From Luidia sarsii (taxonomy: Eukaryota; Echinodermata; Asteroidea; Paxillosida; Luidiidae): a stretch of DNA of 64,000 nt. A program made the translations under genes and the position numbers. The DNA is taken from positions 20,081,167 to 20,145,166 of the forward strand of contig OX465109.1 of the NCBI GenBank assembly GCA_949987565.1, in the 5' to 3' direction. Numbering within the stretch: position 1 is the first letter of the stretch; the number at the start of each line of letters is the position of its first letter. Under the pieces are notes generated by a model, which saw nothing but the letters and a program-made list of their open reading frames with translations, was not told the DNA's origin and ran no database searches. This document shows, in pieces, positions 26,501 through 34,994 of the stretch.

Positions 26501-27961
26501 TTAATCGTCTAATGATGCCAGCCTTATTAACCTGACAAGCGTCGATTGAAGATCTCTGGACGGTGCCCCAGCCCTCTGGCTATAGGTTTGACCTGACGAG
26601 TCCCCACCGAAGCATGTTTCCTATTCAAAACGGCTCCGTCTGTCCTCCCCCCATGTTCCTTTCTACGGGACCCTTTCTCCGTTTGAGCACGCACGGCACG
26701 GGGACAGGGCCAGATGCAGGCAGGGGGAACGTGCGCCCCCTTGCCCCCTCGCATTTCCGCCGATCGATTGAGACACGACTATAAAAACCGGCGGGCGCCA
26801 TTTTGCCGGCCTGTCTGTTGTGATACCCGATTAGGTTCGTGTGCGCACGGGAGCCGCCGAGATACCTATTTAGAATAACTGTCGCACGCCATCATCCTGA
26901 TAGGTAAAGGCGTGTACTCCTCTGAACGCACCCTGCCTCAGGTGTTTACAGAAGGCAACATTTTGGCAGGAAGCCAAATGGCATGAGACGGCTTCCTTAA
27001 TCTTTATGAATGAAAAGTTAATACATGTGATCATAATGCTTTCTGCCTTTGGGATGGATCCTGCTCGGGTTGAACCGCCAGGCGCCCTAACACTGTTAAG
27101 ATTTGCATATCTTCACTCGGTTAAGCTGGGAATATTTCTGTACTTTGTTTCAGGTCTTTGTAATCAGCGAGCAGTCCCCCCCCCCAAAAAAAAAAATGTA
27201 TTACTTTAATTTCATATCCAGTGGGAAAAATTATCCTGTCTTTAAAAGTATCATGACCGAAATCCATTATGTGCAAATGCACTGTCTAACCATCCCCTCT
27301 ACCTCCATGGTCTGTCATAGGCTATAGTCAATGGATGCCGAATTGTCGATATCTTAAAAAGGAGGGCGATTTAAAGATTGTACGGAAAATAACGACCACG
27401 GTCGATTCCACTTCAAACCAGAGGAGTAGGTGAGGCAGCCTTCCTACGAGTCCATTTATCTATTTGGTACTGATGGGGCCCTCTTCCCTCTTCGATAATG
27501 CACCATGAAATGACCATTGTGCCCAGAAGTGTTGCCCGGACAGTCAGTGATTGTAATGATGTATGTTTCTGTTTTCCCATTTCAGTCATAAATGACGGCA
27601 ACGGCAGTTTCAGTATTGCTCCAAACCAAACACGTACCACTCCGGAGAGACTGTTTGCTTACGGCGGGGGAAACATGTCCAACACTTCCCACAGAATAAT
27701 GAACAAACACTGAACAGCCGTCTGAGGTTTTAATTAACGCTCAAAGCAAAGATCAAAGTTCAATCGTTTCCTTTTGCGTCAAACTCAGGGTCGGATCTCG
27801 GGACATTTGGCGATTTTTGGCTTCGTTCTTGTGACTCGGTACTTACACGAATGAAGACATTCTATCATAGTGGTTGCATCGATGAGATAGCCGCCACATA
27901 ATATGCAGATGAGGTGGGGGTTGACGTCAGTGATCTTGAGTCGAGTGCGCCGATGCATCAT
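13205..27961 (-). CDS. BMI1: Polycomb group RING finger protein, BMI1/PCGF2 (Psc) type, 675 aa
   Basis: This is a core subunit of Polycomb repressive complex 1, a nuclear complex that ubiquitinates histone H2A together with RING1 and compacts chromatin. The eight coding exons are 27847-27961, 21159-21255, 20178-20233, 19570-19617, 18580-18785, 16246-16344, 15348-15437 and 13205-14521. They sum to 2,028 nt, with all phases agreeing and GT-AG borders throughout. The C3HC4 RING ligands are Cys19, 22, 35, His37, Cys40, 43, 54 and 57. Then come [17 protein letters not shown] and [13 protein letters not shown], which are diagnostic of PCGF2/PCGF4 rather than PCGF1/3/5/6. [14 protein letters not shown] strand follows, then the RAWUL domain (about 177-248) with KRYLRCPAA and [20 protein letters not shown]. 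Residues 250-675 are a Pro/Ser/Ala/Thr-rich tail far longer than in vertebrate BMI1 (326 aa in total). The start is the first of two adjacent Met codons; vertebrates align with the second. Confidence 0.93.
14522..15347 (-). other. BMI1-like intron between coding exons 7 and 8
   Basis: This 826-bp intron has donor GTGAGT and acceptor CCGTAG. It contains a foldback repeat at 15037-15252. Confidence 0.85.
15037..15252. repeat. Foldback repeat related to the SINE tail at 63 kb
   Basis: The left part (TGTAATTCAATGAGGGCTTG..., 15042-15117) and the right part (to 15252) are imperfect inverted copies. Both arms contain CTTTGCCCGA and GATGCCTGATGAAGA. The left arm in reverse matches 63171-63265 (AGCTACCTGATTTG...GAGGGCAAACC). 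It looks like two SINE tails joined head to head. Confidence 0.65.
15348..15437 (-). CDS. BMI1: BMI1-like coding exon 7 (RAWUL)
   Basis: This exon is 90 nt, phase 0 at both ends. The acceptor is TGGTTTTCAG and the donor GTGAGT. It encodes [20 protein letters not shown] and then [10 protein letters not shown], the central RAWUL strand and helix. The last part is almost invariant among PCGF2/4 proteins. Confidence 0.93.
15438..16245 (-). other. BMI1-like intron between coding exons 6 and 7
   Basis: This 808-bp intron has donor GTAAGC and acceptor TTTTCAG. No repeat family was recognised in it. Confidence 0.85.
16246..16344 (-). CDS. BMI1: BMI1-like coding exon 6 (start of RAWUL)
   Basis: This exon is 99 nt, phase 0 at both ends. 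It encodes [20 protein letters not shown] followed by [13 protein letters not shown]. The donor is GTAAGC. The acceptor is the weak GTCGTGAAG. I chose it because it keeps phase with exon 5 and matches the family boundary before KRYLRCPAA. The exact acceptor is the least certain junction of the gene. Confidence 0.85.
16631..18315. repeat. Pyrimidine-rich minisatellite, about 26 units of 60-73 bp
   Basis: Each unit carries TTTGATCTCATCCTGGTCTG and TCTACCAGCTTTCCTCC. Units at 16790-17230 are exactly 60 bp and nearly identical; the rest are longer because of an extra TTTGATCCC segment. A 60-bp unit is a multiple of three, so spurious open frames run through on both strands (16671-17216 minus, 16756-17278 plus). 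I do not consider these coding. A single diverged unit stands at about 47961-48060. Confidence 0.92.
18341..18470 (+). repeat. GATCGAAACGTC-family repeat abutting the minisatellite
   Basis: It runs from CTTTGAGAAAAGTCCTGCTA through GGGTCGAAACGTCAGGCCCT to the AAGTTTGCAACAGTTTTG tail. It starts about 25 bp after the last minisatellite unit. A similar pyrimidine unit also precedes the copy at 48.1 kb. Confidence 0.8.
18580..18785 (-). CDS. BMI1: BMI1-like coding exon 5
   Basis: This exon is 206 nt, entering in phase 1 and ending in phase 0. The acceptor is CACTGTCTCTATGGCAG and the donor GTGAGTAGC. It encodes a linker with EERGEV, then [16 protein letters not shown], equivalent to the conserved TDDE.ISLS.EF motif before RAWUL, and a Gly/Asn-rich loop ending GVPRD. 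Reading upstream through the acceptor gives a false signal-peptide-like ORF (to 18849). Confidence 0.92.
18786..19569 (-). other. BMI1-like intron between coding exons 4 and 5
   Basis: This 784-bp intron, half of it a non-LTR retrotransposon remnant on the opposite strand (18945-19345). Confidence 0.85.
18945..19345 (+). mobile_element. Non-LTR retrotransposon 3' fragment (end of reverse transcriptase ORF)
   Basis: The + strand encodes the C-terminal tail typical of CR1/L2/Jockey-like reverse transcriptases: an [12 protein letters not shown] segment, then ELADL-like [13 protein letters not shown], then [34 protein letters not shown] and a stop (TAA at about 19249). An in-frame TGA follows LSFLY, so it is dead. 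A 3' region of about 95 bp follows. It is homologous to the minus-strand copy at 25140-25670. Confidence 0.85.
19570..19617 (-). CDS. BMI1: BMI1-like coding exon 4 (48-nt mini-exon)
   Basis: The acceptor is GTTCTCATTACAG and the donor GTAAGTT. It encodes (D)[15 protein letters not shown] with split codons at both ends, and matches the conserved NEMKRRRDFYAAHP segment of PCGF2/4. Confidence 0.93.
19618..20177 (-). other. BMI1-like intron between coding exons 3 and 4
   Basis: This 560-bp intron has donor GTGAGC and acceptor TTACAG. No recognised repeat. Confidence 0.8.
20178..20233 (-). CDS. BMI1: BMI1-like coding exon 3
   Basis: This exon is 56 nt with acceptor CTTTCTAG and donor GTGAGC. It encodes (R)[18 protein letters not shown] plus one base, which is the helix after the RING. 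Family members read SDKTLQD.VYKLVPGLFK. Confidence 0.94.
20308..20541. mobile_element. Second copy of the 3'UTR inverted-repeat element, in a BMI1-like intron
   Basis: The left arm GGCTCGGGCTTATGTAGGCT and the right arm GACGAAGCCTGAGCCCGAGC mirror the arms of the element at 12969-13197. The interior shares TCTAGAAACAAGCGTT and AACTGG/CCAGTTTCTT segments in the opposite orientation. Confidence 0.7.
20651..20918. mobile_element. MITE-like element with about 70-bp terminal inverted repeats
   Basis: The left end AATGGACCTTTCCCATGAAA and the complement of the right end (GGTCCATT at 20911-20918) match over about 70 bp. Both arms include ATATGCAAAT and GCGCATGCGC. The interior is short and non-coding. 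It lies in the intron between BMI1-like coding exons 2 and 3. Confidence 0.8.
21159..21255 (-). CDS. BMI1: BMI1-like coding exon 2 (second half of RING)
   Basis: This exon is 97 nt with acceptor TGTGTACCTCAG and donor GTGAGTAGC. It encodes (Y)[19 protein letters not shown] and then [12 protein letters not shown], supplying zinc ligands Cys40, 43, 54 and 57. The acceptor was chosen by phase with exon 1 and by the need for the Cys-x2-Cys pair. Confidence 0.94.
22370..22900. repeat. Cluster of short repeats around GGTACCTAATCCAACAAA
   Basis: Three direct copies of a CCTAATCCAACAAA...CCAACA motif lie at about 22742-22880, with inverted relatives (GTGTTGGATTTTGT..GAGGTTG) near 22450 and 22873. 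An 85-bp tandem duplication (22585-22669 and 22670-22741) carries TCTTGGTCATTTTCTGGTCA and GGAGTGTGTGGGAGTG. Confidence 0.75.
24843..24880. repeat. 18-bp tandem duplication
   Basis: The word TAAGCAATTATTCGTTA is present twice in direct succession. Confidence 0.8.
25140..25670 (-). mobile_element. Non-LTR retrotransposon 3' fragment interrupted by a MITE
   Basis: The minus strand encodes the same reverse-transcriptase C-terminus as the copy at 18945-19345 ([34 protein letters not shown], stop). Homology is broken by an inserted element at 25427-25574 and resumes at 25579-25670. Both copies lose similarity upstream near the same word, AAGGAG(C/T)TTGGGTCG. Confidence 0.85.
25427..25574. mobile_element. 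148-bp MITE inserted in the non-LTR fragment
   Basis: The ends are GGGTGGATTTCACAAAG and, inverted, GGGTCGATTCCACCAAA. The interior carries several ACTTACGAT/ATCGTAAGT words in both orientations. Comparison with the uninterrupted copy at 19 kb shows the empty site and a probable CCAG target duplication (25423-25426 and 25575-25578). Confidence 0.8.
25777..25820 (-). repeat. SINE tail/T-arm fragment
   Basis: GACAAAGAAAACTTGGACTG and the following bases match the tRNA-like SINE region at 63294-63330. Next to it, on the minus strand at 25690-25730, CAGTGGTCAAGTGGTTAAGA resembles a class II tRNA A box. Confidence 0.5.
26036..26075 (+). repeat. GATCGAAACGTC-family fragment
   Basis: CTGCCTTTGAGGAAGGTCCT and GATCCAAACATC remain. 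The 3' half is lost. Confidence 0.6.
26560..26860 (+). promoter_or_regulatory. CpG-rich stretch with TATAAAAA, possible promoter
   Basis: TATAAAAA on the + strand (26780-26787) is followed by CGGCGGGCGCCATTTTGCC, a GC-rich YY1-like site, about 20-35 bp downstream. No coding exon was found downstream, and the stretch lies inside a BMI1-like intron on the opposite strand. It could be an antisense or unrelated promoter, or chance. Confidence 0.25.
27042..27110 (+). repeat. GATCGAAACGTC-family fragment, diverged
   Basis: TTTCTGCCTTTGGGATGGAT, CCTGCTCGGGTTGAA and TAAGATTTGCATAT keep the order of the family. Confidence 0.55.
27847..27961 (-). CDS. BMI1: BMI1-like coding exon 1 (start codon, first half of RING)
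   Basis: The exon starts ATGATG and encodes [20 protein letters not shown] then [18 protein letters not shown] plus one base. It supplies zinc ligands Cys19, Cys22, Cys35 and His37. The donor is GTAAGTACC. A good acceptor (TTTTCTTGCCTTGCAG) lies 19 nt before the first ATG, at 27981, so the exon has a short 5'UTR part and at least one upstream non-coding exon must exist. Confidence 0.94.
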
Positions 27962-28206
27962 GGGAAAAGCCGGGTACAGACTGCAAGGCAAGAAAAGATG
28001 AAGAGAGTTGAGACTGGAGGGCAAGGCTAGGCGTGGTGCTGGGGAAATGGTCAAGTTTGGTTTATCTTTCACAGCAAATCCCCAAATAAGAGCGATGATT
28101 CCTCTGATTATCCTCCGAAGGGACTCGGGAACCACGACATGTCGAGACTAGCAACTTCAATTGACAACAATTGAAGAATAAAGAATCTAATAAAGAATCT
28201 AATAAT

Positions 28207-28375
28207 CAATCATGTTGCAAACTGCACGCCGACTTAAATGACCGAAATTATACGAATCTAAAAAAGAAAGAAAGAAGGACTGCCCACCCTAAAGTTTCGA
28301 CCCTAGCGAGTCGTTTATTGGGGGTAGAATTAAAAAGGTCCTGCTAGGATCGAGACATCATACATGTAACACACA
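28207..28375. repeat. GATCGAAACGTC-family foldback, diverged
   Basis: A minus-oriented half (TTGCAAACTGC...TTTCGACCCTAGCGAG) faces a plus-oriented half (AAGGTCCTGCTAGGATCGAG). Confidence 0.7.
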
Positions 28376-29190
28376 CCGATCGAAAAAAATAATAGGCCTA
28401 AAGGATTTCAAAATAAAAACAATACACGAATCACCAACTTTATATTTACATCATTCTTTTCAATACCAAAAAATAGGACTACATGTAATACATTACTGAA
28501 AATTATCGGGGAAAAACATCAAAATTCGAGAAAAGCTGCAAGGCATCACCATTATGAGTTTAGTCTCCACAATACCGATTTTCAGTTATACATTGTATCC
28601 TAATCTTGAAGTCCGCGATACAAAAGTGACCTCAATCGCGCGTCATTGAGCAAAGAATGGCAAGCTTTTGCAAACAAAACGATTCTACAAACTGGCACTG
28701 AGCAAACACAAAGTTCACAACGCGAGAAGATCAATAAATATTGTGGTAGCGAAACCCCGTCGGGTTTTATTTGTCGAGGGCCCCTGGGGAACATAGTAGA
28801 TTGAGGATTCCAATAATTAAGCAAAGAGATTCAGTCAAATGATGAAATCCCCATCTCGAGACAATAAAACTATAACCTCATTTCGAAAACAGATGAAGAA
28901 ATCACAACTTATAAACATTGAAGTAACTGAAAATATCGTAACCGCAGTGCTCACTGAATTAAATGAACAGAATGCAAGCGTCAACAATATTGACATGGGT
29001 TGACGGTTTGATCATGGCAGTAGGGCCTACCTTTCTTAAAGGCAGAAGGATTCTGCCTTTAAGCTACTACCAGCATGTCCCTTTTATCATGTGAAGTTAT
29101 ACAATAAATAATATTGTAAAATGAAACAGAAGGTCGACTTAATGGGTTTGAAACCGTACACGGGTAATGCACGTTGGCGTGTTCTCATGG
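28376..29190. other. Upstream flank / 5' intron of the BMI1-like gene
   Basis: No exon is supported. A short palindrome made of AAGGCAGAAGG and TTCTGCCTTT lies near 29037-29064 and probably derives from the GATCGAAACGTC family centre. Confidence 0.45.
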
Positions 29191-29201
29191 GACTTAATAT
29201 T

Positions 29202-29368
29202 CTTAAAATTTAGTGGGCCTGACGTTTCGATCCTAGCAGGACCTTTCTCAAAGGCAGAGAGAAGGGTCCTGCTAGGGTCGAAACGTCAGGCCCACTAAAT
29301 TTTAAAATTTGCATTTTTGGTTATTTTAGTCAGTTAGCAGTTTGCAACATTTTTGTGTATCACCTTAA
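29202..29368. mobile_element. GATCGAAACGTC-family foldback element with 13-bp target duplication
   Basis: A short minus-oriented half meets a full plus-oriented half at a centre reading CAAAGGCAGAGAGAAGG. The flanks are identical 13-bp direct repeats GGGACTTAATATT (29189-29201 and 29369-29381). The plus half ends in CATTTTTGTGTATCACC. Confidence 0.88.
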
Positions 29369-29679
29369 GGGACTTAATATTGTAGATGCCGACATGCGGA
29401 TAAACACATTGAGTGAAATCAGTCTACAAGGTTGGTGAGGGGAAGGAGGCAGAACCAGCTCGGAAATCAACCTGGTGGACTCCCGGATCTCAGCCAAATT
29501 CAATTAGACATCGCCGCGCACTCTCAATGCTTATCAAGTTGCCGTCCTCGGAAGTGGATGAAAAAGGGACAAAATAATCTTCGATAAAACGAGAACAAAG
29601 GATTCGCGTTTATCAAAATTGCTCCCAATTATTTAAATTGAAAATGGCAAAATGGTTCCAGGGACCAAACTTTCGATCC

Positions 29680-29950
29680 AAACCCGACCTTTTTTTCCTG
29701 AGAATGTCCTGCTAGCTAGTCCCCAAACATCGGGTCCTCTATTAAAAGTCTTATATCCCGCCCGCTCTTTCGAAAATCACATTTGCAAATTAAAAAAGGG
29801 ACCGGTAGAGCTTCCCACGTTTCGAAATCTTTCTCAGAACCTACCGGTTCCTGCTAGATTCGATACGCCAGGCCCCTTTCTTATTTAATTTGTACATATC
29901 TGGTCATTTAAAGCAGTAGGCCTAGGCCTACCGGTAAGCAGTTTGCAAAA
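29680..29950 (+). repeat. Diverged GATCGAAACGTC-family copies
   Basis: Two decayed cores (GTCCTGCTAGCTAG near 29705 and GGTTCCTGCTAGATTCGATA near 29846) are followed by a tail with CGGTAAGCAGTTTGCAAA. Confidence 0.55.
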
Positions 29951-29959
29951 GGCTACTTT

Positions 29960-32710
29960 TCATTATTTTCAGTTGCAACTTGTTTCAAACACTGATTCAA
30001 ATAAAATCAACCGTCATCGGTTTTCGGAAAGCAAATAATTTTAGTTTCGAATACGGAAGACAAGCGGCTGCTTCTTAAAACGACAACTGGTAAGGCAAAC
30101 GTTGGGAAATTTAGTAAGGGCCTATGTAGCGGCTTTGAACGAATTTAGTATAAAAATCTCTCCTTTTTTATATTTTCGAAATGCTGCTTTTTATTTCCAT
30201 CATAAGACAAATAAGTCGTATAGCATCAAGTTCTTCAATTTATGAATTATGAATTTTCGTTTGTAAGCAAAAAGAGCGTATTAAATTGTCTGGGCCTATG
30301 AAGGCTTGCTAATTAAACATGATTTAGATTCTTTTTTAAGATAGTATAGGCTCCCCTTCCCAGTTTTACACCTGTCAAAAATAATCAGAAAAGCGACGAC
30401 AAATTTGATTTCAACATCAATCCATCAACTAAGAAAATAAGAAACACAAATCACACGTGAAGTCATAAAACTAAAAATGCTTATGCAAATCTGCAAACCA
30501 ACTGCTTGACTTATTGGAACATGACAAATTGAAAACGGGAAATAGTGAAACAAAGGTGTGAAAGGAAAACGAATCATCTTCCAAGATGGAGCGAAGATAC
30601 AAGAAAGATTGAGCGAGTGATGAGCGTTCGATAGGCGCGTCTTCCTTGGCAACAAAGACATGCAGTGCGCGTGTCAACGTGCTGACGTCTTGGGCTCACG
30701 ACGACACGAAAATGACATCTACCCCAATCCACCGCACAGCAGTCACTTACGAGTTAAGTTCATAAAATCACCGCTCTAAGACCGAGCAACATCAAATTTA
30801 CTCCAGGTCACAAAGTAATGATTTCTCTCAACGACCATAATTGATTTGGACCCCAAACCCGCCGCTAAGGGGAATTTCGACCGATAAATGTAGCGAGCCC
30901 CTGACCGAATTCCAGCCGTCGCTCAAATCTGGGTTGCATTCGGACCAAGGAACGGCCAGAAAGCCACGATTGCCCGCGTCTAGAATCAACGAAAATGAGA
31001 GAAGAAGGCAGACGGCTACAGCGATTACCCAGGTCATGTTTCAGGGGATAAGTGGCAACAACGGAGGCGAATTTCTAAGGAAAACGCTGGGCGGTAAGGC
31101 GGGTTTCCACGGCCGGGAATAGACGGGCTCGGTGTGGCCGACTCTCGTTCAGTCGCGTGCAGGCTCGTCCACTGACAAACCCCGGACACCCAGAGACCCT
31201 CCCCCGAATAAAAACGGAACGAATCTGACGGGTTCCACCCAAACAGAGGCACCTGCGGGCCCATTCGTTGGCAGGTGGATTGTAGTAGTGGTAGGACCAG
31301 CCGCGTAGGGCTGCACGTTCACCTAGGCTGTCTTTTCCTGCGAATTCCGAGCAGATTGCTGTTGCGTGCGCCAGCGTACGCGGCCATTTTGTTCAGCTAT
31401 CTCGCTCAGCCAGAACTGAAAGGGGGAAAAATATTAAAAGCCAGCCCACGCATGCTCGTCAAACACATGGTGCGTCTCTCTGCCTGCACAGTGCACGATC
31501 ACCAGACGAAATTAAGCAATACATATCGTACAGATTAAGGATTACCTTGCTGCTACCCGGAAGGACGAGGCGAAGAGACGAAAAAACACGAAAACGCAGA
31601 CCAGAATCGTCGCGTCGGGGTCTGGAAAAAACTGCGCACTGTGCTACACTATGGGCAAAAAATTCAATAGGCCGTATACGCAGCTAGCCACATACACACA
31701 AGGCTTGGTTGATAAAGCGTGTAGTACCCAATGCTATCGCTATACGGCCCTATGCACACACAGCAGACCAACCGGTGAATGGCGTAGGCAGTCACGTGAC
31801 ACGTACTGAATTCCACTAAGCAGTGTACGTATGGCATGTTCAATTCACTGCGGCCCTGGCTCTGTGCAGTGTGCAATGCGCGGCGCTCGCATAGAACTGA
31901 GTGCGCTGAGAAACCGTGCTACGCTCCAAACAGAATCGGATGCTTGTCAATCGCTAATAATGAAAGCGCACATGACTGTAAATTCACGATTAATACCAAA
32001 ATATTCTCACAAAATCATTGCCGCTTTATCAATGATTCTAACCACTGAATTGGGATCGCGGTGGGACGATCATAGACAGTTTGTTGTCAATAACTGAGAC
32101 ACCAGATCATCGTCATGAAGGGAAGTCAATTTTCGCTCTAATCTTGCAAATTCCAGCGCAAAAGGAAATAGGCCTAACCCTGAAATTGGTACTAGATTTC
32201 TGGTGTGAATGTGTATTGGAAATAATCAATAGCACTCGTCATGTGCCGTGTGCTTGCTCGGGGTCGCACAAGGTCTTCAACGCCTGTGTATTTACTTTTA
32301 TCCGGGTTTTTTTTCTGTTCGCTTTCACAAAGATTTGCTGGCATAATTTTGAACAATCTACGCGGCGTTAAATCTCGGAATAGAGCAGGATTTCTGCCAA
32401 CAGACCTTGGTGACATCAGCAAAACTGGTCGGAATGAGTGACACATTTCCATTTCCTTATTATCGCCTCAAAGGTCGCAAAATAATACAAGGATACGACT
32501 ATGACGTGGTCTCAATGAGGTGGGGAAAAGTAACTGAAAGCCTGAATATAGTATCAATAGTCCTTTGTTTAAATAATGAAGCTGCCGGGTACCCTGATTT
32601 CTGATATAAGCCGCAGCGATTTTAGACCATTACTGGCAGACAGACCTGCATCTACTGTGGCTGATGAGATCTCAAAAACAACTTAATTTCTGTATAGGCC
32701 CTACATCATT
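29960..32710. other. Upstream region of the BMI1-like gene, no confirmed exon
   Basis: CpG content is raised at 30840-31640. On the minus strand, GCAGCAAG is followed by GTAATCC (31546/31545), a possible end of a 5'UTR exon. Another donor-like ACTC|GTAAGTG lies near 30743-30748. Neither can be chosen from sequence alone. No protein similarity is seen in the short frames here. Confidence 0.35.
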
Positions 32711-32713
32711 TTT

Positions 32714-33065
32714 TTAAAGGCTCTATACAACATTGGTAAAGGTCAAAAGATTGCCACAGTTTGTGTGTTAAACCACTAAAAATTCCAAAAAAAGAAATCC
32801 TGCGAAGGTTTTAGCTCAAATCTGAGAAAGTAGAAAAATACCAAAAAAAATCACGGTTTACGCACCGTTCTGTAGTGTAAGAAATAGTTAATTCCTCGGA
32901 AGTAATAAACTATTTGTCAATGTTTGAGTGAAGATTCCTCAAAAAGTACAGCATCCCAGACCGTTAGATTTCAACATGAGGATTCTACTACAAACTGTGT
33001 AAATTAGAAGGAAATCTAAGGACATCGATGTTTTTCGATCTTCCCAATGTTGTATTGGGCCTTAA
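32714..33065 (+). mobile_element. TTAA-type MITE, family A, copy 2
   Basis: It starts TTAAAGGCTCTATACAACAT and ends GTTGTATTGGGCCTTAA. The termini are inverted repeats bounded by TTAA. The interior shares AAATCCTGCGAAGGTTT and AGTAATAAACTATTTGTC with the other copies. Confidence 0.85.
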
Positions 33066-33399
33066 CCGAGCAATATGCAATTTTCCCCCAAAAGATGGCA
33101 ATTACACGATCTTCTCATTTTATTTCAACCCTTCCTTTATATGCTTTACATATGTTTTTCCCTAATCAAATGCGCACTCGTAAAAGTAGATCTTTGTCGA
33201 AATAAGCTCCTCGATTTACTAAGGAAAGTATGGTATTTTCGCCAAACAAAACCCGGACAAGCAAACCACAATTACATGATGTCATCTGGTCATGTTTTCG
33301 AGGGCCTACAAATACAATCTCCCATTGGTTTAGATATTCATCACGTTTCCGGTCATGTCTGTTTTCTCGTAGTGTGGGTCTCTCCCTTACATTTGCGCG

Positions 33400-33767
33400 T
33401 TAAAGGCATTGGGAAGATCGGAAAACATCGATGTCCTCACATTTCCTTCTAATTTACACAGTTTGTAGATTGTCATGATAGAATCCTCATGTTGAAATCT
33501 TACGGTCTGGGATGCTGTACTTCTCGAGAAATCTTCACTCAAACATCGACAAATAGTTTATTACTCGCGAGTAATAAACTTATTTCTTACACCACAGAAC
33601 GATGCGTAAACCGTGACGGTTTTTTGCCTTTTTCTACTTTCTCAGATCACCATTTGAGCTTAAACCTTCGCAAGATTTCTTTTTGGGAGTGATTATTGGT
33701 TTAACATAGGGGGCCTACAAACTGTTGCAATCGTTTGACTTTTACTAATATTGTAAGGGGCCTTTAA
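33400..33767 (-). mobile_element. TTAA-type MITE, family A, copy 3 (inverted relative to copy 2)
   Basis: It runs from TTAAAGGCATTGGGAAGATC to GTAAGGGGCCTTTAA and carries the TACTCGCGAGTAATAAACT motif. It lies 334 bp from copy 2 in the opposite orientation, so the pair could form a large hairpin. Confidence 0.83.
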
Positions 33768-33769
33768 TT

Positions 33770-34720
33770 TACGGAACTGTTGAACTGCCGATGAAAGGTG
33801 GAATTGATCAATTTACTACGACTGATAAGTAAGGGGATATGTGTAAAATAAACTCACCGAAAAGCCTACCAAAGTGCTTACGAGAGAAACTGTATAATGT
33901 ACGAGACAATCCCTGTACGTTAGTGGGTATATTTGGATCAAAGGTAGCTTACAAGTGGACAAGATATTCTCGATACTGTCTATGGACTGCTTCTAATTAG
34001 AGGGCCTACCTAATCATTGTTACAGAAATAATAGTCAATTTATAATTACGATGCGTGTTTTTTTCATGCCCATTCTTATTACATCAAAGTTTACAATTTT
34101 GTGCTGTACAATCATTGTAAAACATCGTATTTTCCTTCCTGTATATACAAAAAAATATAGATTGGCTTAAAACCGCCCTTCTGCGGTGCATAGGACCAAT
34201 ATATACACAAATGGTTGTTTAATGCAACGCGCACGGTGACTTTGGGCAATTTTCACCAACATTTTAACGGTGGTCAAAATATTAACCGGTAACACTGCTA
34301 GTAAATACAAAGCCCAACTGCATGCTGGATTGTGTTGATAAAAATCAATCAGAAACTCGGATTAGACCAAGTTTTGTCGTTTCCCTCAGCGCTTTTACGG
34401 TGGTGGCTCCACGAAATTAGTGTAATATTTACTCTCACCATGCTCTCACCAACATGGATAACTGATGGCCTGAAATCCCCTCATTCTACCAGTGGGAGTG
34501 TCCCATCGTGTCCCCTCCCCTGACCTTTGACTCGGGACTAACGGGCAGTGTGTGGGAGGAGTACAAGCATCGCTCTCTCATCGGAGCAGGCGTGGGGGTT
34601 GAGGCGACCGGACACTCCTGCACGCACGCCCACCAGGGTACACGGGGGAGAGCCAGCAGAGAGACCGACGCAAATGCCGCCAGGCAGAAACGCCGGACGA
34701 AACACACAGCCCTTTATCAC
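33770..34720. other. Intergenic, no gene seen
   Basis: The sequence is AT-rich to 34480, then mildly GC-rich to 34700. The short frames there have no recognisable similarity. Confidence 0.4.
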
Positions 34721-34721
34721 A

Positions 34722-34925
34722 CGGAGGCTTAGACTTAGGCTTTGGCTGCGGGTTCATTTCTCTCACCCGTTAAAAAAACCCTCACAGGTATGAAAGAGCA
34801 AGCCCTTTGAGCACAGTTTCTGTGTCGGTGGATAGTTGGTGCTGAACGGGACAACATATCTAGACTTTTAAATTCGGCGACAAATGTCAGCCTTTTTTTT
34901 CAGGCTTTGTGTGACGGAGATGTGA
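34722..34925. repeat. Diverged third copy of the 3'UTR inverted-repeat element
   Basis: GAGGCTTAGACTTAGGCTTT, TTCATTTCTCTCACCCGTTA and CTCACAGGTATGAAAG follow the order seen in the copy at 20308-20541. The right arm is much eroded. Confidence 0.5.
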
Positions 34926-34994
34926 GACAGAGTCACAGAGCGCGAGACTGTTCCAGGGATTTGTCAAAGGATCCGATCTGATCTTATCGGAAAT

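Larger units (their letters stand above)
21256..27846 (-). other. BMI1-like intron between coding exons 1 and 2 (6.6 kb)
   Basis: It contains a repeat cluster (22370-22900), a non-LTR fragment split by a MITE (25140-25670), a SINE fragment (25777-25820), GATCGAAACGTC fragments (26036-26075 and 27042-27110) and a CpG-rich, TATA-containing stretch (26560-26860). No exon was found in it. Confidence 0.8.
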
